From: Atrina japonica
Taxonomy: Eukaryota; Mollusca; Bivalvia; Pterioida; Pinnidae
DNA: 64,000 bases
Assembly: GCA_030159075.1 (NCBI GenBank)
Contig: BROG01000912.1
Span: forward strand, 124,001 to 188,000
Reading direction: 5' to 3'
Shown: piece after piece, positions 11,338 to 23,529 of the stretch
Position numbering within the stretch: position 1 is the stretch's first letter
How the letters are laid out: each line of letters starts with the position of its first letter
Program-made: the position numbers and the translations under genes
The notes under the pieces: model-generated
Seen by the model: only the letters and a program-made list of their open reading frames with translations
Told to the model about the DNA's origin: nothing
The model's database searches: none

Positions 11338-11770
11338 ACATGGTGCTTGATTTCAACTCCAGAAATTTGTGTTTGTCCATTGTGCAATATGTTTGTATGT
11401 TGTTATATGGTTTTTTTCTGACTGGCACTGGTTTTCAGTTTTGGTTTTGTTTGTATTAGAATTGGTACTGGTGACTTTATTGTTTAACATGGGATATGAA
11501 TATCCTGTATTACAGCGCGACAAATGTCTTCTCAACTATATAAAGAGTACGAATACCAAATTGTTAACATAAGGAGGTCCAGTGAGGAGACAGTAAATAA
11601 ATATGGTGAATACGTTTGGTTTGAGCAGTCGACAGGAGATATTTACACCTCAATGGTATTTGATCAGATATCTGTATTTTCTGGATATCTTTGTTTGTCC
11701 GATGTCCACAATATTTGTGTAGGTCAGAGACAACTAGATACCCTGGATATTGGTTGGTTGAATGTGTGTA
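11338..11770 (+). mobile_element. two further decayed PLE tail remnants
   Basis: 11338-11400 has 'atggtgcttgatttcaactc' and 'tttgtgtttgtccattgtgc', parallel to the tail motif CATGGCACCTGATCC...GTGTTTGTCCAT. 11625-11760 has 'agtcgacaggagatatttac' and 'tatctttgtttgtccgatgt', again in tail order. Together with copy A this is a cluster of three tails in 1 kb. The alignment is by eye and approximate. Confidence 0.5.
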
Positions 11771-12246
11771 GGGAAGCGGAGTTGCTGTTTTGAAACAAGT
11801 TTTTTATCATTACTTGATGAGTTCAACATTATATAAAAGTACAAAATTTGAAGTCCACATCAAAATTCAGGAGTGTAAAATTTAGAACCCAAATTTCAAA
11901 GTGAGTTTACATTCAACATTAAGTTGTTCACTCTTGAATTTTGACAGTAGACTTTGCCGTTATTGATTTGGGAGAGTCTAAATGTGATCACAGGGGTTGA
12001 TGAGTGAAAGGACAAGTAATATGATGATTTACCACTCTTGGAATATTAAAAAGGACGTAAAATTCCTTCTCCAACAATTTCATTTCGCACTTGGGATAGA
12101 CTGACCTAATCTTTATTAGTATTGGAAAATTCTAACCTGAAATGCTGATCTATGTTTTGGATTATTTATAAATTTATTCTGTATGTCTAGTCTTTTGTTT
12201 GTTTGTTTTCTTTTTGTTGTTGTTTGTTTTTTGTTTGTTTGCTTTT

Positions 12247-13372
12247 TAGCTCACCTGAGCTAAAGGCTCAAAAGAGCTATTGTGATCTATCCCCGTCAGG
12301 CGTCTGTCCATAATCTTTTCATATCTTCGACTTTTTCTCTAAAACCACTGAAGGGATTTTGATGAAACTTGACAGGAAGCAAGTGCTCAAGGTCCTCTAC
12401 CAAGTTTGTAGTTTTTAGCCAGATTGGTGAAGGGGTGGATCAAGGGCGGTGCAGAATAAGTCCCAAAAGGTACCCTCCTTTAAAATCTTTTTCTCCAGAA
12501 CCGCTGCATGAATTAAAAGCGTTTGTTTCTGAGTGATCTACATGGATGTATGATTCAAGTTTGTACTTTTCATAAAAATCCGAATATTAAATTTTGACTC
12601 GTTTTTGAGGTCTTTTCAGACTTTGTCATTTTCATTCATTTTTGCATGATTTTTAAAATTATCTCCTCTTGCATTCAATTTGTTGCATTCATTTAATGTG
12701 TTCACTTGTAATTAGGTGAAGTAATGTTTTTGTGCAAGAATTTTGCAGAAATTTAATTTCTAGAATTTTTTATGAATTTTTTAAGACTGCAAAAAAGAGG
12801 GAATGTGCATTTTTCACTTTTTCAGCTTTTGTTTCAAAATTACTAAAGGAATTTTGACAAAACTTTGCAGGAAGCAAGTGCTCAAGGTCCTGTACCAAGT
12901 TATTAGTTTTCAACCGGATTGGCGAAGGGGTGGGGCAGAATAGGTTCGAAAAGGTACCCTCTTTGAAAATCATCTTGTCCAGAGCCACTTCATGAAGTGA
13001 AAAACGGATTGTTTCTGAGTGATCTATTTGGATGTATGAGTCAAGTTTGTATTTTTCATAGAAATCGGAATATTAATTTTTGACTCGTTTTTGAGGTCTT
13101 TTCAGACTTTGTCATTTTCTTTAATTTTTGCACGATTTCCTCAATTATCTCCCCTTTCATTCACAATGATGCATTAAAGTTTTTTACTTGTATAAAGTTG
13201 AAAAAATGGTTTTTTTGCAAGACTTTTGCTGAATTTTGATTTCTTAAAACAGCAATATTTATGTTTCTTGGCCAGACCAGCCTACATGTGCATATTCTTC
13301 TTGCTCTTTTTTCCACATTTGTAGATGGTTCTCAGGTAAGCTATATAGGCTTTCTTGGGCCTCTTGTTTTTG
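12247..13372. mobile_element. TAGCTCACCTGA-ended dispersed element, copy 1
   Basis: Begins 'tttagctcacctgagctaaa' and ends 'tcaggtaagctatat...gggcctcttgttttt'. TAGCTCACCTGA and TCAGGTAAGCTA form an imperfect 12-bp terminal inverted repeat. Inside are two diverged tandem units of about 510 bp, each running from 'actgaagggattttgatgaa' or its variant through 'aagcaagtgctcaaggtcct' to 'ttttgaggtcttttcagact'. The same family fills 20908-22150. No transposase ORF survives. Confidence 0.7.
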
Positions 13373-13392
13373 GGGTTTTTTTTCGGGTTATT

Positions 13393-13424
<32 letters not shown>

Positions 13425-13427
13425 TGT
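13393..13427. repeat. (TTTTG)n simple repeat
   Basis: Short run of tttttg units between the dispersed element and unique sequence. Confidence 0.7.
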
Positions 13428-13854
13428 GGCGGTGGATAAAATCGGTCGATAGAACCAACTAGAAAGCGGGTTGAACTATTTTTTACATGTATGTAACAAA
13501 TGGGATTACATGTGGGAGAAAAATAATCAAACACCGCATTTAAGTTCCATATATCAGTCTCATCTTACAACAGATGGTCTGTTTTGCCGTTAGTGAGAAA
13601 CGTTAAAAATTAGCATTGACATCATTCCAAAACTTGTGTATTTTGTAGCATATTCAAAAAGTGAAGAAACATCTGTTTTCTTTATAAGAAAGCTGACAAA
13701 ACAGATAAAATATTCTTATAACACACAATAGATTAACTAATCATTTTTTTTAAAAAAACGACACTTTGTGAGTTCCTTGTAATCTTCACAATGATATGAA
13801 ACTTTTGCAGGAAAATTAACAGTTTTAGGCCTTTGGTTTATACACAGTGTTTTA

Positions 13855-14135
13855 GCCAATACAGCAATGTCATCAAGCAATTACAGATTTCGAGTTTTAC
13901 GCCATTCTTGAGAAACAATTTTTCAGATATATGGTGGTGGAATTTTTTTAATAATGGAGGGGAGAGCCTGGTTACAATGTATACGGATATATACCACTTG
14001 TCTTCCACAAGAAAACTAGCAAACTTTTTCACAATAAATCAGCTTAGGTTCCAGCAGAGCTCGAATCTCTACTGACTAGAAGTGAGGGATTCGAGGTTCA
14101 AAACAACCAAGGATGCCCCGGTCGTTACCGAAAGC
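13855..14135 (-). mobile_element. tRNA-derived SINE (family 1)
   Basis: On the - strand: a B-box-like 'gagattcgagctctgctgga', then 'acctaagctgattt', then 'gtgaaaaagtttgctagttt', then the body, whose right end holds 'aggctctcccctcc'. The order matches the SINE at 41121-41345. The head is at the high-coordinate side. Diverged by point changes and small indels. Confidence 0.65.
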
Positions 14136-14263
14136 GTAGGGTTAAACACCAATACCATTTTGACTGTACACATGACAGTCTGTGAAAGAATGCGCGTTGA
14201 ATGAACTTCTATTTCAAGGACAAGTTCAAAGTCTATCTTTCACATTAAGTTATTAGGTTCTGT

Positions 14264-14295
<32 letters not shown>

Positions 14296-14312
14296 TGTGC
14301 GTGCGTGTGTGT
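14264..14312. repeat. (GC)n-(TG)n microsatellite
   Basis: Alternating gc for about 17 bp followed by alternating gt. Purine-pyrimidine alternation is compatible with Z-DNA. Confidence 0.9.
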
Positions 14313-14314
14313 TT

Positions 14315-15560
14315 TAGCTTGTACATATTGCCTGTCATTACCCTACCGGTAGTAGAGTCATAATCTGTAAAAGTCGGTATTTTTCGAATGAAACATAAAA
14401 TCAAGGTTTAATGTCACTTCTGCTTCCATTTAATCGACTTAAATGGAGGGACTTGAAGATATAACTCACTTAAGCGTGATAACAAAGCACTTTAGGATCT
14501 TGTGCAAGTCCGTATATTTACTCCTGTATCTTAAAATGTAAATTATTGCGTCTGTTTTTTTACATTGTAACACGTATTATCTACTACGTTGAATGGGGAT
14601 GGGACTTCGCAACTCCTAAACTTCATTTCTAAGTTAAATGCAATTGCATTTTAGAACTGAGACAAATACCCATGGTGACCTATTGTGAACATCCCTAGTC
14701 TGTTGGCGTAAGTTGTTAACTTTTAGACACTTCCGACTTGTTCTAAAGAACCAGTGGGGTAACAGCATGATAAGATTTCTCCCAAATTTGGTATGCATGA
14801 TTGTTTTAAAGTAAATATCTACAAAACTTGCAATTGAAAACAAACAAGTATTTTCATAAACGAGCCACGAGGAAGCGCTTCAGGTGCAAGTGTTTTACAC
14901 ATGGCTTATTAGGTAAAACAGACCTTTTGTATACAAATGTTTTTTTTTACAAAGTTTCAATGTTATGGGCACAAATATCAAAGTTACAGACACTTAATGA
15001 AAAATATAAGTTTTTTCGTCAACTTCAGGTATTTTGACTTCTTCCCAAGAACCAATGTGCCAATTTAACTAAACATGGTAGGAACCAGACCCACGTAGAG
15101 TTGCAAATATTGCAATTGGTGTTACAGCCGATAGGGGCTTCAAAAGGACCAACATTTGATACATCTCTAATATTCTTTTTATCACCTTCGTAAAGTAGTA
15201 GTCGGCATATCCCCCAGTAATCGTACATTTTACAAAAAGGCTTATATCTATTGTTTATAACGTGTTTTGTTTATATTTAATGACTTCTTTCGTAGTAATA
15301 CATTTTTATAAATAAATATTATATGACTTTTTTGTACCTTCACGTGATTTGTATTATTACTGCTGTTGATGTTTTAATCCCCTACCAGTGAAGCCAGAGA
15401 AGGGGGATTAGTTTTTGTCTGTGTCCGCTCTCCCATCAGTTCAAATAAAGCGTTTGATGAAGTTTTATGATTGCTTAAAATGCACATGGTACATGAATCA
15501 CTATCAGAGTTCTTGTTTCTGTAATCATTTGAAATATGATTATTATAATTCAGACGGTTA
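14315..15560. other. intergenic, no gene seen
   Basis: Only short overlapping ORFs on both strands. None has recognisable domains or a splice context I trust. Confidence 0.5.
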
Positions 15561-15562
15561 TT

Positions 15563-15655
15563 ATTCATGATTCAGATAATGTTGATGACTGATTCAGATG
15601 ATGATTATGATTCCGATGATGATGATAATGATAAGGATGATGATGATAATGATTT
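15563..15655. repeat. imperfect GAT/TGA trinucleotide repeat
   Basis: Runs of 'gatgatgatgataatgat' with interruptions. The Ser/Asp-rich reverse ORF here is a repeat artefact. Confidence 0.75.
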
Positions 15656-15889
15656 TCGTTTTTCCAATCGCCAAATTTCACATTTAAGTAAGACTACCAT
15701 TTTCGCTTGAATTTGGGGTTTTACATTACGCAGACGATCCGATATGCCAGATCTACTTATTGAATTTTTGTCATCACAAGGATATGACGATTCAAATTTT
15801 AAGTCAAAATCACGCAATTGTTGTTTACAATTACTATCTTCTACTGATAGCAATGATGACTCCACCTTTGAATCTGCCAGATGTCCGCA

Positions 15890-16185
15890 TTTGTCCAGTT
15901 TTCACCATATTTGTAAACTGTATCTTGGACCACTTGACGGTTGATACTTTGGTATCTGTGCTTATCTAATGTTCACCAAATTTGTAAACTGTCTGTTGGA
16001 TCACCTGACGCTTATAATACTTTGGTATCTGTATTTGTTCAATGTTCACCAAATTTGTAAACTGTCTGTTGGATAACCTGGCGGTTTTAATACTTAGGTA
16101 TCTGTATTTGTCCAGTGTTCACCAAATTTGTAAACTGTCTGTTGGACCACCTGACGGTTAACACATTGGTATCTGTGTTTTATAT
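15890..16185 (+). repeat. fourfold tandem array of the PLE 3' tail
   Basis: The segment 'gttcaccaaatttgtaaact' + 'gtctgttggatcacctgacg' + 'ctttggtatctgt' recurs four times, starting near 15899, 15970, 16043 and 16118, so the spacing is 71-75 bp. It is the terminal part of the tail that occurs once at other PLE copies (for example 40175-40345). Copies 2-4 are more alike than copy 1. Confidence 0.85.
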
Positions 16186-16189
16186 TTAG

Positions 16190-17045
16190 AACAAATATGT
16201 TGCACCTGTAAGTGGTGTCATCTTCATTCACTTGACAGATTTCTGGTGAAAAATCAATAACAATGAAACAAAAGAATCAATGTCATTATCAAGGTGGCTA
16301 TTTGTACTGTTCGCGTTGTTGTCGTTTTATTTCTAATTTGGAGAGAATCAGTAAAGACAACGAGTTAATCCTTGTTTGTTACATGGATCATTGTTTGTTC
16401 TTTGTTGTACATTTCGTGTCAGAATTTGATGAAACTGATTGTTTTTGGTGATTTTCAATTATCAATTAAATGAAGGCGTTCGCGTATCATGTTTTTTTTT
16501 TATTCTGTTGCTCTTTATCCATCATCACTGTCCGATGCAATTATCAATTTGCCATCTTCAACAGGTACGATTTGTTTTTCTTATAGCTTAAGTGTTTACT
16601 CATCAATCCCTTGAAAGTTTTAAATAATATAGATGACCACATTTAAGTACATTACCTCCATTACATGATATTGATTAAAGTTAACAATCTACAGTCATTT
16701 AGATCACCGATAATATACGTCGAAATTAATTTGACTTGCATAAATTCGCTAAATTTAAAGAAGGAAATGAAACAGCTTGTCTGTATATGCCTCAGTTTGT
16801 TTTCGTATAGGCAGACAAATTTGAGGTTGTATTATTGACGGGCTTAGTACATATTATGTAATCTTACGGTGTTGTAAAAATGGAAGTGCTGGCATATCTC
16901 TTTTAATGACTAATGAAAATATTCATCAACTACTTTATTGTGATTGATATCCTTCGTCGTTTGTAGAATTCTATTAACTTTTCACATTTACTTTTTAAAA
17001 ACACGTGATCAATAACTAGCTTTACTTAATGAAGTATATCGTTAT
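16190..17045. other. intergenic with one small unassigned ORF
   Basis: A 62-codon + strand ORF at 16263-16451 (begins MKQKNQCHYQGGYLYCSRCC) is Cys-rich at its start but resembles no family I recognise and has no splice or promoter context. I do not call it a gene. Confidence 0.4.
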
Positions 17046-17049
17046 TTTT

Positions 17050-17187
<138 letters not shown>

Positions 17188-17439
17188 TTGTGTTCGACTC
17201 CAGTTATTGAGTCATATATAAAACTTTGACAATTGTCAGTGGCTGTTCAAACGGCTTTAGAAGTGAAAGTTAAAGTTCGACGGTCTTTTGGATGAAACTT
17301 AAAACCGAGGTCCCGTGTCCCGGAAAGTTATGGTGCGTGATTTTTTTTGTGTGTGTTTTTCTTTCTTTTTTATTTTATTGCATGGAAATCAGTCTATAGC
17401 ACAGGAAAGTAATACAACAAATGGATATACGTACAAACA

Positions 17440-17600
17440 TGGACATGCAAATTAAAGTGACTTCAAGTGCCATTAACTGCAAGTCCATTAAGATATGACA
17501 AATTAGACGTAACAACGGTCCCAACACGAAGAAACATTGCGAATCCCAAACAGGGTGGGAACAGGTGTCCGGAAAGAGTGAAATAAAACGTTGTGACATT
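17440..17600 (-). mobile_element. solo PLE tail (subfamily 2)
   Basis: On the - strand: 'tccggacacctgttcccacc', 'ctgtttgggattcgcaatgt', then 'ttaatggacttgcagttaat'. The same block follows the PLE coding remnant at 59990-60630, so this is a 5'-truncated copy of that subfamily. Confidence 0.65.
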
Positions 17601-18510
17601 CGAGACAATGTCTTGTTACAAACGTTTTCAACGAACAGACAAATATGAGTGGCTAAAAAAACTAGAAAATAAAAGACAGTAGTCCTTTGATAATTTAATT
17701 CAAAAAAAAAAAACTTTAAAAGAGCTAGTCAGCTATTATCCATTTCACAGATTCTTAATAGATGAAATCTTTATTGCAATGAAGAACACGACAAATTCAT
17801 ACATACTCTTAATACTCAGATTGCTTTAACCTCAAAGGTGTAATAAACTATAATTGTCGAAAGGCAAAAGTTCCAAGTCCATTTCATTAATTTCATTTTA
17901 TTTTTCTACGTACATTTGATAGATGCTGAGTAATCGCTATGATCTTAACGAAGTGATTGTAGAATCGATAACCTTTTAATATAGGTTACAATATACTTTA
18001 ATACAGTTGATATGTTGGTGCGAAATACCAGACGGAAAACAAACAGAAAATAATTACGCCAGATACCTGAATCAACTTATACGGTATATCTCATCTCCTG
18101 TGTACTATTCTTCCTAATCGAGTAGTATTTGAATTCATTTATTCTTATGCCGCAAAATGATTTTTATCTGGGTACTTTTAAAACACAAATGTATACAATT
18201 TCTATAACTCAATCAGTTATATTGTATTGTATTGGAAAATGATTTTTATATGGGTCTTTTTAACACAAAAGTATACAAATTCTATAACTGTATCAGCTTT
18301 TAAATTTTATGTATCCAGTATATATTCAGTAATTAATTTTAGAGAAATTGACTTTAGGTATAAAACACCAGGTTAGTAGTCTGTATTCTTTTATTAATTG
18401 TTTTCCATATGAATATCAATGACACACTTTTGAAGAGAGATATGTTATCGCGATACAAAGGTGGGTTTCATGTGGGCATGCATATAATTTGAGGAGTAAT
18501 TATCCCATGC
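17601..18510. other. intergenic, no gene seen
   Basis: AT-rich. A short local duplication is visible: 'aaaatgatttttatctgggt' near 18155 and 'aaaatgatttttatatgggt' near 18236, each followed by 'acaca(a)...gtatacaa'. Confidence 0.45.
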
Positions 18511-18515
18511 CAGTA

Positions 18516-18815
18516 GACACACATGCGTGCACACACAGGCAAAGACACACACATACACACACACGCGCACACACACGCACGCACACACACAGGTACACAC
18601 AAGCACACACACAGGCACACACACACAGTCACACACACAGGCACACACATACAAGCACACACACAGGCACACACACACACGCACGCACGCTCGCAAACAC
18701 ACACACACACAGGCACACACACAGGCACACACACAGGCACACACAAACACGCACACACACAGGTACACACACACACGGGTACACACACATACACACACAG
18801 AGGCACACACACACA
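18516..18815. repeat. long imperfect (CA)n tract
   Basis: About 300 bp of acac interrupted by 'aggcac', 'aggtac', 'gcgc', 'gcacgc' in a semi-regular pattern ('acacacacaggcacacacac'). Long His/Thr-rich and Cys/Val-rich ORFs on both strands are artefacts. Confidence 0.95.
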
Positions 18816-19515
18816 TGTTATTGTTTCATTGTATGTAGACAAATAAGACACAATTGGTACAAACTATCTCAGATTTATAACTCAACAGCTTCAAGGATTT
18901 ATCCAGACATTTATGCATTCATTGTTAGGCTGAGTGTTATTGCATTTAGATTGTACTATTTTGTTTACCTTGATCCTAATTATCTCAGGAAAACCTACTT
19001 TTAGGAGTTAAGGTAGTAAACCCTAATATATTTAAGATCTTTCATTTCTTTAATTTTGTCGCATGTGTTTCGAGTGTTAATGAGCAGAATACATTCGCAT
19101 CGTGGTCTGTAAAGTGCATGTAACCATTAATAAATATCTTTAAAAAATACGCGTTTAATCTTTTTGTTTGCTCATCTGCTCTTCTTTGATCAAATTGACG
19201 TGAATTTGATGATAACAGTTCTATGTGGTTTGTCGCCTTTATAGAGTTACACTCTCTTCGATATCAACCTATACACTTTGATCGTCAGCTCTATTACAAT
19301 TTACAAACGATCGTTTGATACTGAGAACTCGGTCAAGAGTTTGAAGAAACAAAATATATGCAATACATTTAGATTTGATTTTAATTGCTTTATTTGTAAT
19401 TCACCGATAGCAATAACCCCACTGTATGCTAATTACGTATTCACTAAACAGAAGTCTCTGTGGGTTTGTCACAGTGCCTGGTATTTATACGTAATTGGTA
19501 TTTCCAATGGATAAC
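18816..19515. other. intergenic, no gene seen
   Basis: AT-rich unique-looking sequence with no shared repeat and only chance ORFs. Confidence 0.4.
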
Positions 19516-19519
19516 ATAA

Positions 19520-19645
19520 AAAAACATCTCAGATACCAAAGTATAAATATTTAGGATGTCCAGGATATAGATACAAATCTGGTAAAACGGACAAACACTG
19601 ACCTCTGGAAACCAAGAGGTGGGATCAGGTGCCATGGACAATAAG
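19520..19645 (-). mobile_element. solo PLE 3' tail (subfamily 1)
   Basis: 'ctcagataccaaagtataaa' at the left and 'aagaggtgggatcaggtgcc' at the right are the reverse complement of the tail. No reverse transcriptase is attached. Confidence 0.8.
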
Positions 19646-19721
19646 GTCAGGTTTAGAGTGGTATGAATGTACAAATAGGTTGAAGTAATCAATTGCGATT
19701 AAAAAAGTGTTAATCCTGGAT

Positions 19722-19856
19722 TTTTCAAGCATTTTGCACAAAATATATAGGAACAAGAATATTTATGCCTTTGTTTATCTTTTTTGTTATTGTATATCAA
19801 TCGAAGTAGTACAAAAGGAGAGGAAACGATAGAATAAAAACACACATAATGTCTCT
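19722..19856. mobile_element. TTAA MITE, right arm only (copy 2)
   Basis: 'ttttgcacaaaatatatagg' through 'cacataatgtctct' matches the right arm of the 8381-8751 copy and is followed by TTAA (19857-19860). The left arm is missing. Confidence 0.7.
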
Positions 19857-19860
19857 TTAA

Positions 19861-20905
19861 ACACTAAGGCAGTTAAGGATTATCTGCATTGTAATGTCCA
19901 ACGATCTGATGTTCCATTAAAATGTTATGTTTAGATTTATGAACGTTGTCTTATGTCAATGATACTAATGTCAGAAGAAAAAAACAAATAAAACATACAG
20001 AATTCTGACTACAAACTATCCTTCTATGACCATAACATACAACAGTAGTCGTATATACGTCTATCATACTCTTGAATCATTATTTATTGGCATTTCCCTA
20101 TATACATATCAACTGTCTGATAAATACCTTTGTGTTGCATATTATTTTAGGAAAGTTCTGTAATGGCAAATATGTGTATATATTTACGTAACAGTGGTAT
20201 GTAAACACTGACTTTAGTACGTGGATATAAACTAGCTGTATGTAAAATTGCTGAGTGATGGGTATGCAGTTATGTACTAAACCACACATCTTGTTAAAAA
20301 GATAGACACGACCAAAATGTCGTACTGAAGCAAAGACATTGTAATGATATAAAAATAACAATTGAAGAAGGCATCGATGCTCATGTGATGATGTCTAATT
20401 AACAGAAACTATTATCTTGAGAATTACAATTTTGCTATTATACTTATAATATTTGTATTGAATTTAACAACAATTATACTAACGAAATGGAAATAACGAT
20501 ATCTGATCAACCTCTTACGAAATATGAAATTTAGAAACATGTTTGAGTCTTTTGGGGAAAGACATGGAGACAATTCCGTCTCTGGAGACAATCCCGTCTC
20601 TGGACAAACCCGAAAAAAGGATCAGATGAAGTAGAAAAGCCAACATTTCTTGTTGGCCCGTCATTTACGTGTTTGCTTCTTTGGTATTCTTAAATATTTA
20701 TCGAATATCAATTGATAACATTGCATAAATATGTCGACAAAAGGCCGATCATTTTGTTGTATAACTCGAGTTTGAATGAATTGTGATTCATGTTAATATA
20801 AAAGCAGATTGGTTAATAAAGGGGAACAATTCATATCCATATCAATATTAATTCAGCTAAAGGATGCATATAAATATTATTTATATCTTCAAATGCAATT
20901 CGTTT
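19861..20905. other. intergenic, no gene seen
   Basis: Contains a small direct repeat near 20570: 'ggagacaattccgtctct' and 'ggagacaatcccgtctct'. Otherwise nothing recognised. Confidence 0.4.
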
Positions 20906-20907
20906 TT

Positions 20908-22150
20908 AGCTCACCTGAACCGTCTGTCCGTAAATTTTTCACATTTTCGACTTCTTCTCCAAAACTGCTGAAGGGATTTTGATGAAACTTTATCCATGGT
21001 GGGGCAAAAGATATCAATTTTATCTGAATGATCTACATAGATGTATGATCAAAGTTTGTTAATTCGTTGAAATCGAAAAATAATTTTTGACATGTTTTTG
21101 ATGTCTTTTTAGACTTGGTAACTTTCATTCATTTTGTATGATTTCTTTTATTTTCTCCCCTAATATTCAGTATGATGCATTCATTCTATGCGTACTACCT
21201 GTGGTTTGGTAGATAAATGCTTTTCTGAAAGAAAGAATTTTTTTATTTTTTAAGACTGTAAAAATGAGTGGGGGGGGGGGTTAATTTTCTACATTTTCGA
21301 CTTCTTCTCCAGAATCGCTGAAGGGATTTTGATGAAAGGTCCTCTACCAAGTTTGTTAATTTCAGCCAGATCTACCTAGGGGTAGATATAGGGTTAAACT
21401 ACTGAGGCCCACGCGGTACCCCTCTTTAGAAATCTTCTCTTCCACGACATGGATTGAAAAAGTAATTGTATCTGAGTTATCTACATAAATGTTTAAATAA
21501 AGTTTGTTAATTAGGTAGAGTTCGGAAAATATTGTTTTGTTTCTTTTTATACACTGTCATTTTCATTTATCTTTGTATGATTTCTTTGATTTTATCCTCA
21601 TTTATTCATCATGATGCATTCATTTAAAGTATTTTACATGTAATCAGGTAGAGAAATTCTTTCCTGAAAGAATGCTTCTGAAATTTAATTTTAGAATCTT
21701 TTTATGAATTTTTAAAACTGCAAAAAAAAAAAAAAGAGGGGACATTTTAAACACTCTTGAAAACCGCTGAAGCATAAAGGAAGCAAGTACGGTATCCAAG
21801 TTCCCCCAACAAGTTTATGTTTTTACCAGATGGACTCAGAGGTGGATCCAGGGTGGGTAAACTGGGTCTCAGAGGGCAGCCCTCTTTGAAAATCTTCTCC
21901 AGACCTGCTGTATCGATTGAAAAACTGGTTGCATCTGTGATTTTTATGGATGCATGATTCAGTTTCTTGTTCTTGGAATGAATTGGAAAATTAATTTTGA
22001 CAAGTTTTTTTATATCTTTCACTATTTGGCCATTTTCATTCATTTTTAAATCTCCTCCACTCCCAAGGAGTCTTAAAATAATTTGTAAATTTGAGATTCA
22101 CATATTTGTAAGTTACCAACACAGTTCAGGTCAGCCATGGACCTCTTGTT
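20908..22150. mobile_element. TAGCTCACCTGA-ended dispersed element, copy 2
   Basis: Begins 'ttagctcacctgaaccgtct' and ends 'aggtcagccatggacctctt'. It contains about three diverged internal units marked by 'gctgaagggattttgatgaa' at about 20967 and 21318, and 'accgctgaagcataaaggaa' at about 21763. It has an internal poly-G run near 21270. Same family as 12247-13372 with one extra internal unit. Confidence 0.65.
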
Positions 22151-22800
22151 ATCTTATCTGGTTTAAACTGTATATGAGCTCTTCTATGACTTGGTGTAAG
22201 TCGTACATCATCTGTCGTCCATCCGGCGTTGTTTTTTTCTAAAATAAATCTGCTCTGAAAACACCGACACATTAAAAAAATAAACTAATATTCCACTATC
22301 TGCAGCAAACATAGGCAAATAGGTGGGTAATGTTCTACACTTGCATTGTGATAAACTGTCTACGTGTGATTTCCCATGTTGTCAATTCTGGATTTCTTTC
22401 TACTTTCAATTTGTACAATTCCCTTGATTTTTTGTTTCAAGCGTTTGAACTAGACGTCTATAACACAATATTACTCTTAAATATTAATTTGATTCCACGA
22501 GTTCTTTCAAACTGTTTTATGCATCGCAAGTACAACTACAGAAGTTTCTGGAGTTCAGCGTAACAATGGTAAATATTATGGCTCAGGGTAACCTTTTGCG
22601 ATAGTCATTCGTTTCGCGTCGTGCGTTGTGACATTTTACAGTTTCAATTTTATGCTAATGAACAAATTTAAACCAAACTTTCCAGGAACTATTCCCATGT
22701 AAAGCCGCATAAATTTTGCGACGGAAAAGGGACTTTTAAAAACACAAAGGAACTCAAAAAGACCAAAATCTTTATCCATCTTGAAGAAAATTCTTCTAAA
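22151..22800. other. intergenic, no gene seen
   Basis: No recognised domain. The 77-codon + strand ORF at 22330 has no supporting context. Confidence 0.4.
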
Positions 22801-22985
22801 AAACACAGTGACCGTAATTGCACATGGGAATAGGTTCCTTTCGGACACCTGGTCCCATCCTGTTTGTAATTCGAAATTGTTCTTCATGTTAAGACCATAC
22901 GTATATCTACTTTGTCGTATTCCAATGGACTTGGAGTTTCGATTATCCATCGGTACTTCTTCAGCTTTACTTGAAAATATGATTA
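22800..22985 (+). mobile_element. solo PLE tail (subfamily 2)
   Basis: 'ttcggacacctggtcccatc', 'ctgtttgtaattcgaaattg', 'ttcttcatgttaagacca', then 'ggtacttcttcagctttact'. Collinear with the tail of the 59990-60630 copy. Confidence 0.65.
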
Positions 22986-23289
22986 ATTGAAATTTTAAGA
23001 CAACTGGTTTCTCGGTTAACACAAGATATACAATGGACAAACGCGTAATTGGTGCACTGGGGAGATTCCCTTGTTGACCGTTAATTTGCGTCATGAATAA
23101 TACAATTTTACATAGATGTGTCGAGTGGATAAGGAAATCCCCACTCGATTGATAAGAATCCGAATGTCCAATCCAAGGGTTTCCGAAAATAGTGAGAGGT
23201 ACCGATAGGAATGTAAAAAGTAAATTGTCTTCAATGTAATTATAACATCGTAGTTTTTTATTTGATTTTGAAAGTATTTACGCGATACA

Positions 23290-23525
23290 AACAATCTTTC
23301 AGTTGTATGCTGGCGGCCACTTTCTATTAATGGGGGAGAACCCGGTAATAATATGCCTGAGAAGAGACCACCAGCTTTCCGTAAGTAAACTGGCAAATTT
23401 TATCACAAAACGATCGTAGGTACCAGTTGGGCTTGAACCTACTCTGAGCTTCTGGTGAGAGACTTCATGGTTCAAAGCACTTTGTTCTAAACACTTGGTT
23501 CCGTAGTTTTGGAGAACCAAAATAG
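23290..23525 (-). mobile_element. tRNA-derived SINE (family 1)
   Basis: On the - strand: head 'ttagaacaaagtgctttgaa', B-box-like 'gtaggttcaagcccaactgg', then 'gccagtttacttacggaaag' and 'accgggttctccccca', then 'gtggccgccagcatac'. Nearly complete. The A-box part is worn. Confidence 0.7.
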
Positions 23526-23529
23526 CCCC

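Noticed and set aside
18489..19004. 171-codon ORF rich in His and Thr, and opposite Cys/Val ORFs
   Set aside because: Wholly explained by the imperfect CA microsatellite; all six frames are open for the same reason.
22330..22563. 77-codon + strand ORF
   Set aside because: Hydrophobic but no signal or TM family pattern I recognise; no splice context.
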